From: Conexibacter sp. DBS9H8
GTDB lineage: Bacteria; Actinomycetota; Thermoleophilia; Solirubrobacterales; Solirubrobacteraceae
Direction: 5' to 3'
Assembly: GCF_023330685.1 (NCBI RefSeq)
Contig: NZ_CP097128.1
Coordinates: 2,604,001-2,668,000 of the forward strand
Length of the DNA: 64,000 nucleotides
The position numbers were made by a program, and so were the translations under genes. Each line of letters begins with the position of its first letter. Positions within the stretch are counted from its first letter, which is position 1. The notes under the pieces are model-generated. The model made no database searches. It was given only the letters and a program-made list of their open reading frames with translations, and was not told where the DNA came from. Of the stretch, positions 35,271-44,064 are shown piece by piece.

Positions 35271-37094
35271 TCAGATCGACCCGGTGACCCGGGTGACCTC
35301 AGCGAGCGAGGTGATCCCCGCCTTGACCTTCTCGAGGCCATCCTCACGCATCCGGCGCATCCCCTGGGAGACGGCGATCGCGGCGATCTGGTCGGCGGAG
35401 GCACGGGCGAGGGTGAGCTCGCGCAGCTCCTCGGTCATCATCATCACCTCATAGATCCCGGTGCGGCCGCGGTACCCCATCCCGCCGCAACGGACGCAGC
35501 CAACCGGCTGGTGGGCCTCGATGTCAAAGCGCACCGAGAAACCGTTGTCGGCGAGCACAGCGGCGGGCACGACCACCGGCTCCTTGCAGTGCGCACACAG
35601 GGTACGGGTGAGGCGCTGGCCGACGACGCACTCGATCGCCGAGGCGATCAGGAACGGCTCGATCCCCATCTCGACGAGCCGGGAGATCGCCGACGGCGCG
35701 TCATTGGTGTGCAGCGTCGACAGGACGAGGTGACCGGTGAGGGCGCCCTCAACGGCGATCTGGGCGGTCTGACGGTCGCGGATCTCCCCGACCATCAGGA
35801 TGTCGGGGTCAGCCCGCATCATCGACCGCAGCCCCGAGTCGAAGGTGAGGCCGGCGCGGACGTTCACCTGCATCTGGGTGATCCCGGGGAGCTGGTACTC
35901 GACGGGATCCTCGATCGTGATGATGTTCTTCTCCGCCGTGTTGAGCTCCCGCAGCGCGCCGTACAGGGTCGTCGACTTGCCCGATCCGGTCGGTCCGGTG
36001 ACGAGGATCGCCCCGTGGGCTTTCTGAAAGGCCCGCCGAAAGTGCGTCAGCTCGTGGTGCTGGAGGCCGAGCTGGTCGAGATCGAGCCGGATCGCGCGCT
36101 GGTCGAGGATCCGGATCACGGCCGACTCCCCGTGCACGCTCGGGATCGTCACGACCCGGAGATCGATGTGGCGACCGTCGACGCTCAACCCGACCCGGCC
36201 GTCCTGGGGCAGGCGCCGCTCGGCGATGTCGAGGTCGGCCATGATCTTGACGCGGCTGATCACCCCGGCGGCCATCCGCCGGGGTACCGTCGCGGTCTCG
36301 ACCATCACGCCGTCGACACGGAGACGCACGCGCATCTCCCCCGGGGTTCCGGTCCGGGTCGGCTGAGGCTCGAAGTGCACGTCGGAGGCGCCCCGCTCGG
36401 CCGCGTCGGCGAGGATCGAGTGCACGAGCTTGATGATCGGCGCGTCATCGGCGCTTTCGCGCAGGCCGGTGATCTCCAGGGAGGCGGTCTCCTCATCCTC
36501 CTCGACCGCCTCGGCGACGTCGAACTCATAGCGGTTGAGGCGGCTGACGAGCGCCTCGATGTCCTCGCTGGACGCGACGGCCCGATGGATCCGCAGGCCG
36601 GTGGTGAGCCGGATGTCGTCGATGGCGAGCAGGTTCGCCGGGTCGGAGATCGCCACGAGCAGGGTGCCCTCGTCAACGAAGGCGACCGGCACCGCCCCCC
36701 AGCGCCGGGCGGCGACGGCCGGCACGAGGTTGGCGGCCGCCATGTCAACCGCGAAGGTCGCCAGGTCGATGTGGTCGAGCCGGTGGGCGTCCGCGACAGC
36801 CCGCGCGATCTGCTCGGCGGTGAGGGTCCGGTCCTCGAGCAGAAGCCGCTCGACGGTGACGCCCTGCTCCCGAGCGGCGGCGCGCGCGCGCTCGGCGAAC
36901 TCGGGGGTGATCAGGCCGAGCGTGATCAGTGCCTCGATCACCGAGCGCCTCGGGCCGCCGCTGCGCGCCCGGGTGAGTCCGGGGACCGGCAGCGGGGTGA
37001 CCGCCGCCGACCCGGTGGTCGGCGGCGGGTCCGGGCCCGTTCCGGGCGCCGACGCTGTCCCGGGGTCGCTGTGTGACCGGCCGAGCGCGCTCAT
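35271..37094 (-). CDS. pilB: Pilus extension ATPase PilB
   Basis: A 607-residue GspE/PilB ATPase. The N-terminal MshEN-like domain (about 50-190) is the type that can bind c-di-GMP in other bacteria, although I cannot confirm the ligand residues here. The core has Walker A GPTGSGKS (367-374), ITIEDPVEYQLPGI, Walker B ILMVGEIRD and LSTLHTND. Zinc cysteines are C500/C503 and C533/C536. A Pro/Gly-rich N-terminal tail of about 45 residues is atypical. Its ATG overlaps the aroE stop, an unusual coupling of pilus and shikimate genes. Confidence 0.95.
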   Translation of the reverse strand: MSALGRSHSDPGTASAPGTGPDPPPTTGSAAVTPLPVPGLTRARSGGPRRSVIEALITLGLITPEFAERARAAAREQGVTVERLLLEDRTLTAEQIARAVADAHRLDHIDLATFAVDMAAANLVPAVAARRWGAVPVAFVDEGTLLVAISDPANLLAIDDIRLTTGLRIHRAVASSEDIEALVSRLNRYEFDVAEAVEEDEETASLEITGLRESADDAPIIKLVHSILADAAERGASDVHFEPQPTRTGTPGEMRVRLRVDGVMVETATVPRRMAAGVISRVKIMADLDIAERRLPQDGRVGLSVDGRHIDLRVVTIPSVHGESAVIRILDQRAIRLDLDQLGLQHHELTHFRRAFQKAHGAILVTGPTGSGKSTTLYGALRELNTAEKNIITIEDPVEYQLPGITQMQVNVRAGLTFDSGLRSMMRADPDILMVGEIRDRQTAQIAVEGALTGHLVLSTLHTNDAPSAISRLVEMGIEPFLIASAIECVVGQRLTRTLCAHCKEPVVVPAAVLADNGFSVRFDIEAHQPVGCVRCGGMGYRGRTGIYEVMMMTEELRELTLARASADQIAAIAVSQGMRRMREDGLEKVKAGITSLAEVTRVTGSI

Positions 37095-37915
37095 GATCGG
37101 GCCGCGGCTTCCATCACGCCGACGGGAGCCGGCCGCCCGGTGAACTGCTCGAAGCTGAGCGCACCCTGGCGGACGAGCAGTTCAAGGCCGTCGATCACGG
37201 AGGCGCCCTGACGGGCGGCGCGGTCAAGCAGGTAACGGTCAGCGCTGCTGTACATGAAGTCGACCACAATCCGATATCTGCCGAGCCCATCGGCTGTCGG
37301 AGCCAAACACTTGAAGTTTGGCAGCAGATCGGACCCACCGAGGCCGGCGGCGGTCGTCTGGATGAGTAGTTCGGCCGGTTCGGGCTCGGGGACGGGATGG
37401 CCGCCGAGCTCGGCACAGAGCGCCTCCGCGCGCTCGGGGGTGCGGTTCCAGACCAGCGGGATCGCCCCAGACTCCGCGAGCGCCCACAGGGCCGCGCGGG
37501 CGGTCCCGCCCGCCCCGAGGATCTGAACGGTCCGGCCCCGCGGGTCCCAGCCACGAGCCCGGAGCGCCGCGATCAGCCCCGGGCCGTCGGTGTTATCGGC
37601 GCTGATGCGGCCGTCGGGGCCGAACTGGAGTGTGTTGGCCGCCCCGATCGCCGCCGCGCGCGAGGTGGCGACGTCAGCGAGCGCGAGTGCGGCCGGCTTG
37701 TGCGGAATCGTCACGTTCGCGCCGGCAAACCCGACGGCGGCAAGGGCGCCCACGACGTCACGGAAGCGGGCCGGCGGGACCGGCAGCAGCTGGTAGCGCC
37801 AATCGGTCAGCCCGACGGCGGCGAGCGCCGCGTTCTGCATCGCCGGGGAGCGGCTGTGCCGGACCGGCCAGCCGAGCACGCCGAGGCGCGCCGGGGCCCG
37901 GCCCGGCTCAGCCAT
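37091..37915 (-). CDS. aroE: Shikimate dehydrogenase
   Basis: A 274-residue NADP-dependent enzyme reducing 3-dehydroshikimate. Motifs: GVLGWPVRHSRSPAMQNAAL for substrate binding, NVTIPHKPAAL with the catalytic Lys, NTDGPG with the catalytic Asp, and the dinucleotide fold ILGAGGTARAALWAL with NRT. The ATG at 37915 overlaps the mltG stop by 8 bp; the open frame upstream is run-on. It is separated by 28 kb from aroC-aroKB-aroQ and sits between mltG and pilB. Confidence 0.94.
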   Translation of the reverse strand: MAEPGRAPARLGVLGWPVRHSRSPAMQNAALAAVGLTDWRYQLLPVPPARFRDVVGALAAVGFAGANVTIPHKPAALALADVATSRAAAIGAANTLQFGPDGRISADNTDGPGLIAALRARGWDPRGRTVQILGAGGTARAALWALAESGAIPLVWNRTPERAEALCAELGGHPVPEPEPAELLIQTTAAGLGGSDLLPNFKCLAPTADGLGRYRIVVDFMYSSADRYLLDRAARQGASVIDGLELLVRQGALSFEQFTGRPAPVGVMEAAARS

Positions 37916-39182
37916 GGCCGCAGAACTCGGTGCGGCGCGCCCCACGGGCGGCGAGCGCCGCGTCGTACTGGCGGGACCAGAGCAGGAACTGCGGGTAGCT
38001 GGAGGTGAAGTTGAGCGCGCCGTTGCCGCACACCCGGACGATGAAGTAGAGGTCGTGGGTGTGGGCGGGGTGGGCGGCCGCCTCGATCGCGGCCAGGTCC
38101 GGGCTGTCGATCGGCGTCGGCGGCAGCCCGGGGTGGTTGAGCGTGTTCCACGGGGACCGGGAGGCGAGCTGGGCGGCGGTGAGGTTGCCGCTGTAGTTGT
38201 TGGCCGCGTACGCGGCGGTCGTGTCGAGGCCGAGGTCCATCCCGAGCGCAAGCCGGTTGTAGATGACCGAGGCGACCTTGGCAAGGTCCCCGGGCAGCGC
38301 CGCCTCGGCATCCTCGAGGGAGGCGATCTTCAGCACGTCGTAGGCGGTGAGGTTGTGGGCGGCCGCGTACGCGAGGTTGACCTTGGCCATCTCGACCTTG
38401 AAGCGGGTCAGCTGGTCGGCGACGAGGGCGGAGATGGACAGCGGCTTGGGTAGCTGGTACGTGTCCGGGTAGAGGAAGCCCTCCAGCGACGGGGGGTGGG
38501 CGGGCGCCCCGTAGCGGCGCGGATTCAGCAGCGGTGAGTGGACGGTGGCGGCCAGGTAGCTGCCGGGCACCGCCTCGGCGTGGAGCAGGCGGTCGAGCTG
38601 GTAGCGGGACTTTCCGGGGATGATCGTCACCTCAACGCTCGGCGGGAGCGCCGGCCCCTTCAGCAGCGCCGTCAGCGCCGCCGAGTAGGACATTCCGTGG
38701 GCGAGCCGATAGGTGCCCGCACGGAAATGGTCGCCGGCGAGCTCAGCACGGATCTTGAAGAAGAATCCGGAGGCGACGACGCCGTCTCGGGCGAGCAGGT
38801 CGCCAACCGCAGCGGTGCTCGAGGCCTCCGGAACGTTCACCCGCACCTGCCCTGAGCCGCTGCCGCCCAACGGCTGGAGCAGCGCGTTGAGGAACCACCC
38901 GACGATGACGACGAGAACGACACACAGGCCGAGGAAGAGGAGCCGGACCCGCCGCACACCACGGGGGCGTCGCGCCCGCGGAGGTGACGGTAACCGTGAG
39001 CTCAGCGGGGTCCGCGGCGTCGCCGGGCGCCGGCCGGCCGGTCGGGCCGGGCGCTCGGTGGAGGCCGGTGGCGCCTCCATCCGTAGCACCGGTGGGGTGC
39101 TGGCACGCTCGCTGCGTCGCGCCTCGCGGGCGCGACGGGCTGCCTCTCGCTCCATCTCGCTGCGCTCGTGGGAATCGCTCAT
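37908..39182 (-). CDS. mltG: MltG-like endolytic transglycosylase, altered catalytic residue
   Basis: A 424-residue membrane-anchored YceG-family protein: cytosolic basic region to about 75, membrane helix about 80-98, LysM-like domain, then the catalytic domain with KVASVIYNRL, LGLDTTAAY and SPWNTLNHPGLPPTPI. MltG cuts nascent peptidoglycan strands near the membrane. Without gaps, the ASIVEKE motif of E. coli MltG aligns to ASLEDAE here, putting Asp291 where the catalytic Glu should be (Glu290 precedes it). The C-terminal GGHTF-like motif is also lost. Activity may be reduced or altered. It precedes aroE, as in many bacteria. Confidence 0.85.
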   Translation of the reverse strand: MSDSHERSEMEREAARRAREARRSERASTPPVLRMEAPPASTERPARPAGRRPATPRTPLSSRLPSPPRARRPRGVRRVRLLFLGLCVVLVVIVGWFLNALLQPLGGSGSGQVRVNVPEASSTAAVGDLLARDGVVASGFFFKIRAELAGDHFRAGTYRLAHGMSYSAALTALLKGPALPPSVEVTIIPGKSRYQLDRLLHAEAVPGSYLAATVHSPLLNPRRYGAPAHPPSLEGFLYPDTYQLPKPLSISALVADQLTRFKVEMAKVNLAYAAAHNLTAYDVLKIASLEDAEAALPGDLAKVASVIYNRLALGMDLGLDTTAAYAANNYSGNLTAAQLASRSPWNTLNHPGLPPTPIDSPDLAAIEAAAHPAHTHDLYFIVRVCGNGALNFTSSYPQFLLWSRQYDAALAARGARRTEFCGHG

Positions 39183-39266
39183 GTCACCGGGCGGCCGCGC
39201 GCCTGCTCACCCCCGGAGGGCTCGGCCGGCCCTTAGCTTAGGCCCTCCGCGGTCGGCGGGGTCGAC

Positions 39267-39752
39267 TCAGAGCTGGGCGCGGACGGCGCCGGACGGATTG
39301 TGTGCGCTTGTGATGTTGACGAAGTAGTGGCCCGGGGCCGCCTTCAGTCCGTTCCAGACGGCCGCCGGGGCGTGGACGCACCCCTGGTGGTGGAGCCGCG
39401 GGCCCGGGGACAGCACGAGCACCATCTTGCCCGGCTTGCCGGTCGGCCCGAGGCCGAGGGTCGCTCCCGTCGCGGTCTGGAAGCCGTGCAGGTGGGCGAA
39501 CCGGTAACAGATCATCGAGCCGAGGTGGAGGGCGACGATCGCGTCTCCGACCCCGCCTTGGGCCCCGCCGGTCGGCTCGGTGGTGCCGCTGAGGACCGAC
39601 TTGTCGATGACGACCGGGGCGCCGTTGACTGTCGGCACTCCCGTCGGGGCCGCGGCGCCGGCCGTTGAGCCGGAGGACTGGCCGCAGCCGGCAAGCACAA
39701 TGGCGGCGGCGCCGAGCGCCAGCCAGGGAACGAAGGTTCGTGAGGACATCAC
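39267..39752 (-). CDS. CHRD-domain lipoprotein
   Basis: A 161-residue lipoprotein. A signal peptide ends at lipobox LAGC (Cys23). The C-terminal part (about 65-161) resembles the CHRD fold found in secreted proteins: LHLGSMICYRFAHLHGF, LHHQGCVHA, and the terminal HYFVNITSAHNPSGAVRAQL. Two or three cysteines could pair outside the membrane. The function of bacterial CHRD proteins is unknown. It lies between ruvX and mltG. Confidence 0.7.
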   Translation of the reverse strand: MMSSRTFVPWLALGAAAIVLAGCGQSSGSTAGAAAPTGVPTVNGAPVVIDKSVLSGTTEPTGGAQGGVGDAIVALHLGSMICYRFAHLHGFQTATGATLGLGPTGKPGKMVLVLSPGPRLHHQGCVHAPAAVWNGLKAAPGHYFVNITSAHNPSGAVRAQL

Positions 39753-39829
39753 ACCATCTCAGCGGCGTTGCGTAACGGTAAGCTTCAGCCCCGCTGAGAC
39801 TTCCCTTGCTCAGTGAGACTTTCCTTCAC

Positions 39830-40237
39830 TCAGGGTTGGGCGGCCAGCCAGGAGCTGAGCAGGTGCGCAGCGGCCCGGGAGTCCTCGGCCGCCCGCGCCC
39901 CGGGGCCGTCGCGGGCCGCGAGCCGAGTGGTGAACCGCTCGTCGTAGAGCTCGACCGGAGGGCCGGAGCGCCGGTGCTCAAGCGCCTTGGACAGACGGGC
40001 GGCAAAGGCCCGCACCTCACGGGTCTGGTCGGAGTCACCACCGCGCAGCGACAGCGGCAGACCGATGACGACCCGATCCACTTCCAGTTCGTCGATGAGG
40101 CGCAGCAGGGCGCGGAAGCCGGGGGTGGCGGCGGGGGCGAGCACCGGATCGAGAGGACGGGCGAGTACTCCGGTGGGGTCTGAGACGGCGACCCCGCAGC
40201 GGGCGCTGCCGTAGTCGAGCGCAAGGGTCCGCCCCAT
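39830..40237 (-). CDS. ruvX: RuvX/YqgF family Holliday junction resolvase-like protein
   Basis: A 135-residue RNase H-fold nuclease. Start motif LALDYGSARCGVAVSDPTG carries the first catalytic Asp; VIGLPLSLRG and ELYDERFTT carry further acidic residues; EDSRAAAHLLSSWL is the C-terminal helix. In E. coli it takes part in 16S pre-rRNA 5' processing. The ATG at 40237 lies 4 bp after the alaS stop, the usual alaS-ruvX-mltG order. Confidence 0.92.
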   Translation of the reverse strand: MGRTLALDYGSARCGVAVSDPTGVLARPLDPVLAPAATPGFRALLRLIDELEVDRVVIGLPLSLRGGDSDQTREVRAFAARLSKALEHRRSGPPVELYDERFTTRLAARDGPGARAAEDSRAAAHLLSSWLAAQP

Positions 40238-40241
40238 CCGC

Positions 40242-42899
40242 TCAGGTGAGCTGCGCGGTGATCTGGTCCCGGGCGACCCGCAGGGCCTCATCGAGCTTGG
40301 CGACATCCCGGCCGCCGGCGCGGGCGGCGTGAGCGCGTCCCCCGCCGCCCCCGCCGACGATGGCGGCGGCGGACTTGACGAGGTCGGCGGCGCTGATCCC
40401 CCGGTCGATCAGGGCCGGCGCGACGGCGGCGACGAGGTCGACCTTGCCCTCCCCCGGCTCGGCGAGGACGACGACGGCCGCCCCGAGCTTGGCCTTCAGT
40501 GCCTCCGCGAGCGAGGGGAGCGCGGCCCCGACACCGGTGACGGCGCGCACGAGGATGGCGTACTCACCGATCCGTTCAGCGCCGTCGAGCAGGCCCTCGA
40601 GGTCCGCTTGATGGCCCGCGGCGCCGACGGCGGTCTTCTCGGCCGCCTTCTCAAGGGTCTTGACCTTCTGGCGGAGGGTGACGGCCTCCTCAGCGAGCCG
40701 GTCTGGCTGGACCCGCAGTTCCCGAGCGGCGGCGACGGCGACGCGATCGTGGGCACGCAGCAGGGCGACCGCCGCGGGGCCGGTGAGTGCCTCGATCCGG
40801 CGAACGTTCGCGGCCGACGAGGTCTCAGAGACGATCCGGAGGACGCCGATCTCGGCGCTGTTGCGGACGTGGGTGCCGCCGCACAGCTCACGCGAGAAGC
40901 TGCCGTCCCCGACTTCGACCATCCGCACGATCTCCCCGTACTTTTCCCCGAACAGGGCCATCGCTCCGAGCGCGCGGGCTTCCGTCAGGGTCGTGCTGAG
41001 CGCGCGCACGGGGAAGGCGCCGAGGATCCACTCGTTGACCTGATCCTCGACGTCGGCGAGTTCGGCGGCGCTCAGCGCGGCCGGATGGTTGAAGTCAAAG
41101 CGCAGCTTGTCAGGACCGACGTAGGAGCCGGCCTGGTGGACGTGCTCGCCCAGCCGGGCTCGGAGCGCGGCGTGCAACAGGTGCGTCGCGGTGTGGTTGG
41201 CCTCGGTCGCGTGCCGGGCACGCGGGTCGACGATCGCGCGGACCCGGGTCCCGGCGTCTGGCGCCGCGCCCTCGGCGACGCGGACGGCGATCACCTGATC
41301 GTCACCGAGGCGCAGCACGTCGGCGACCTCGGCCCGGCAGTCCCCCTCGGCACAGACGATCGTCCCCGTGTCGGCGATCTGTCCGCCCCCGGTCGCGTAG
41401 AAGGGCGACTCGGTGAGCTTCAGCAGCACCGCACCCTCGGACGTCTCGGTCACGGCGCCGACCGTCGTCTCGACGGCGGTCTGGGCGTACCCGCAGAAGT
41501 CACTGACAAAACCCGTTCCCCGAGCGAAGGTCTCAGCCTGCTGGCGCGCCGCCCCGACTCCGGCGAACTTGGCGGTCTCCCGCGCCTTGCGTCGCTGCTG
41601 GGACATCAGTCCCTCAAAACCCTCCTCATCGACGCCGAGACCAGCCTCGGCGGCGATCTCGAGCGTCAGATCGATCGGGAAGCCGTGGGTGTCGTGCAGC
41701 AGGAAGGCGTCCTCGGCGGCGATCCCCTCCGCGCCGATCTCCCGGGCGCGGCCGATCAGCTCATCGAGCAGTCGCGATCCCTGCTCGAGGGTGCGCCCGA
41801 AGTTCTCCTCCTCCGACGCGAGCCACTTGGCGACCGTGTCACGATGCTCGGCAAGCTGGCGGTAGTGGGAGCCCATCAGCTCGGTCACCCGGTCCTGGTA
41901 GGCGGTGAGGAAGCCCGGCCCGAGACCGAGGGTCTGGCGACCCTGGAGAATCGCACGGCGCATGATGCGGCGCAGGACGTACCCGCGCTCCTCGTTGGAG
42001 GGGACGACACCCTCGGCGATCAGGAACGTCATTGCCCGCGAGTGGTCGGCGAGCAGGCGCAGCGCGCGGTCGACCGCGGGATCGCCGCTCTCATAGCGGC
42101 GGCCCGACAGCTCCTCACCCAGGTCGATGAGCGGCCGGAACTGGTCGGTCTCAAACACCGTCTCCTTGCCCTGGAGGATCGCCGCCATCCGGTTCAGGCC
42201 CATGCCGGTGTCGATGTTCTGGGCCGGGAGCGGGGTGACCGCGTTCGGCGGGTCCTGGTTGAACTGCATGAAGACGAGGTTCCAGAACTCGAGGAAGCGG
42301 GCGTTCTCACCGCCGGGGAGATCATCGGCGCTGCCGAAGGCGACGCCCCGGTCGAGGTAGAGCTCCGAGTCTGGGCCGCAGGGCCCCGTCGTACCCGACT
42401 CCCAGAAGTTCTCCTCGCGCGGCAACTCGATGATCCGCTCGCGCGGCATCCCGACCTCAAGCCAGTACCCGATCGCCTCCTCATCCGGACCGAGTCCGAG
42501 GCGCTCGTCCCCCCCGAACACGGTCACCCAGATGTCGTCGCCGTTGAGGCCGAACCCCTCCCGGCTGAGGTCCCAGGCAAAGCGGATCGCCTCGCGCTTG
42601 AAGTAGTCACCGAAGCTGAAGTTGCCGAGCATCTCGAACAGGGTGAGGTGGCGGGCGGTGACGCCGACGTTCTCGATGTCCCCGGTCCGGAACGACGGCT
42701 GACAGGTCGTCAGCCTCGGGGCCGGCGGCGCCTCGGTTCCGGCGAAGTACGCCTTCAGCGGATGCATCCCCGCGACGATGAACAGCGCTGAAGTGTCGCT
42801 GGCGGGCGGGATCAGGGAGGCGCCGTCCTGGGCGCGGTGGTCGTGCTGGACGAAGAAGTCCAGGAAGGTGGTGCGGATCTCATCCGAGCTCATCGCCAT
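40242..42899 (-). CDS. alaS: Alanyl-tRNA synthetase
   Basis: An enzyme of about 885 residues with full domain set: class II core (TCQPSFRTGDIENVG, FEMLGNFSFGDYFK, NTGMGLNRMA-like block), helical tRNA domain, editing domain with HxxxH (HTATHLLHA) and CGGTH, and the C-Ala region ending in GGGGGGRAHAARAGG. The start is either ATG 42899 or ATG 42893, six bases apart; the open frame above it is run-on. It probably leads the alaS-ruvX-lipoprotein-mltG-aroE-pil run. Confidence 0.96.
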   Translation of the reverse strand: MAMSSDEIRTTFLDFFVQHDHRAQDGASLIPPASDTSALFIVAGMHPLKAYFAGTEAPPAPRLTTCQPSFRTGDIENVGVTARHLTLFEMLGNFSFGDYFKREAIRFAWDLSREGFGLNGDDIWVTVFGGDERLGLGPDEEAIGYWLEVGMPRERIIELPREENFWESGTTGPCGPDSELYLDRGVAFGSADDLPGGENARFLEFWNLVFMQFNQDPPNAVTPLPAQNIDTGMGLNRMAAILQGKETVFETDQFRPLIDLGEELSGRRYESGDPAVDRALRLLADHSRAMTFLIAEGVVPSNEERGYVLRRIMRRAILQGRQTLGLGPGFLTAYQDRVTELMGSHYRQLAEHRDTVAKWLASEEENFGRTLEQGSRLLDELIGRAREIGAEGIAAEDAFLLHDTHGFPIDLTLEIAAEAGLGVDEEGFEGLMSQQRRKARETAKFAGVGAARQQAETFARGTGFVSDFCGYAQTAVETTVGAVTETSEGAVLLKLTESPFYATGGGQIADTGTIVCAEGDCRAEVADVLRLGDDQVIAVRVAEGAAPDAGTRVRAIVDPRARHATEANHTATHLLHAALRARLGEHVHQAGSYVGPDKLRFDFNHPAALSAAELADVEDQVNEWILGAFPVRALSTTLTEARALGAMALFGEKYGEIVRMVEVGDGSFSRELCGGTHVRNSAEIGVLRIVSETSSAANVRRIEALTGPAAVALLRAHDRVAVAAARELRVQPDRLAEEAVTLRQKVKTLEKAAEKTAVGAAGHQADLEGLLDGAERIGEYAILVRAVTGVGAALPSLAEALKAKLGAAVVVLAEPGEGKVDLVAAVAPALIDRGISAADLVKSAAAIVGGGGGGRAHAARAGGRDVAKLDEALRVARDQITAQLT

Positions 42900-43078
42900 G
42901 GTCGTCGCGAGTGTAGGCGGGGGCGGGCCGCCGGCTCCGGCTCGGAGCTCCCGGAAGATCTCCGATGTCCATCCCCCCAACCTCGGCCGTACGGGAGCGT
43001 TTGGTGCGGTGAGGCCGTCCGGGGCCGGGAGCGTTCCGGACCGCGGGACCAACAGCGCCACACGAACAGGGGAGCACC

Positions 43079-44038
43079 ATGGAACGCACCGATCCGTTTG
43101 CCCGTCACGCCGTCCGTCCGTCGGTGAGTGTGGTGGTGCCGGCGTTGAATGAGGAGGAGTCGGTGGGGTGGGTGATGGAGAATGTGCCTGGGTGGGTGGA
43201 TGAGGTGGTGTTGGTGGATGGGTTGTCGGTGGATGGGACGGAGTTGGTGGTTGCGGATGTGCGTCCGGATGTGGTGGTGGTGCATCAGCGGGCGCGGGGT
43301 AAGGGGGCGGCGTTGCGGGCGGGGTTTGCGGCGGCCTCAGGTGATGTGGTGGTGATGTTGGATGCGGATGGGTCGACGGATCCGCGTGAGGTGGGGGTGT
43401 TCGTCGATGCGTTGGTGGGGGGGGCTCAGTTTGTGAAGGGGTCGCGGTATTTGCCGGGGGGTGGGTCGTCTGATTTCACGTGGTTGCGGGATGTCGGGAA
43501 TCGGGGGTTTGTGTGGTTGGCGAATCGGCTGTTCGGGGTGGCGTTCACGGATTTGTGTTATGGGTTTTGTGCGTTTTGGCGGCGGGATGTGGGGCGGTTG
43601 GGGTTGGTTGCGGATGGGTTTGAGATTGAGATGGAGTTGGTCTGTTCGGCGGTGCGGGCGGGGTTGTCGGTGGTGGAGGTGCCGTCCTGGGAGTTGTGTC
43701 GTCGTTCGGGGGTGTCGAATCTGCATGCGTGGCGGGATGGGTGGCGTGTGCTGGGCACCCTGCTGCACCAGCGTTTCCGCCTCGGCCGCCGGCGGCCCGG
43801 CCGGGTCGGTGAGAGCACCGGGACGGAGATCCGCCTCGTGCCGACGCTCGTGCCCGCCCACGGCTCCGGGCAGTGGCTGCCGGCCGGCTCGGACACCCGC
43901 GGTTGGGAGGAGCACCGTGAGGCCGAGGCGCTGATGACCGTGCTCGTCGCGACGGCTGCGGAGAGCACCGCACCGGTTCCGGTGCGCCCCGCCCGGGCGG
44001 CCGTGGCCGAGCTCGCCGTCTCCGAACTGGCCGCCTGA
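43079..44038 (+). CDS. Family 2 glycosyltransferase (dolichyl-phosphate mannose synthase-like) with mosaic codon use
   Basis: A 319-residue protein. The GT2 core (about 15-230) has VSVVVPALNEEESVGWV, VVLVDGLSVDGT, RGKGAALRAGF, VVMLDADGSTDP and CYGFCAFWRRD, typical of actinobacterial polyprenyl-phosphate sugar transferases. GGGGAG at 43069-43074 precedes the ATG. From about 43120 to 43745 the coding strand is G/T-rich with TTG, GTG, GAT and GGG codons, while both ends use the C-ending codons of its neighbours. The Ala/Pro-rich tail of about 75 residues has no domain. The mosaic suggests a transferred or converted core. Confidence 0.85.
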   Translation: MERTDPFARHAVRPSVSVVVPALNEEESVGWVMENVPGWVDEVVLVDGLSVDGTELVVADVRPDVVVVHQRARGKGAALRAGFAAASGDVVVMLDADGSTDPREVGVFVDALVGGAQFVKGSRYLPGGGSSDFTWLRDVGNRGFVWLANRLFGVAFTDLCYGFCAFWRRDVGRLGLVADGFEIEMELVCSAVRAGLSVVEVPSWELCRRSGVSNLHAWRDGWRVLGTLLHQRFRLGRRRPGRVGESTGTEIRLVPTLVPAHGSGQWLPAGSDTRGWEEHREAEALMTVLVATAAESTAPVPVRPARAAVAELAVSELAA

Positions 44039-44064
44039 GCGGCAGGCGGCCCGACCGCGCTCGG

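Noticed and set aside
35196..37076. Long plus-strand open frame of about 626 codons opposite pilB
   Set aside because: Mirror of a strongly biased GC-rich gene; no domain, low-complexity Arg/Gly/Asp composition.
40329..42791. Plus-strand open frame of about 820 codons opposite alaS
   Set aside because: Antisense shadow of alaS; no recognisable protein motif.
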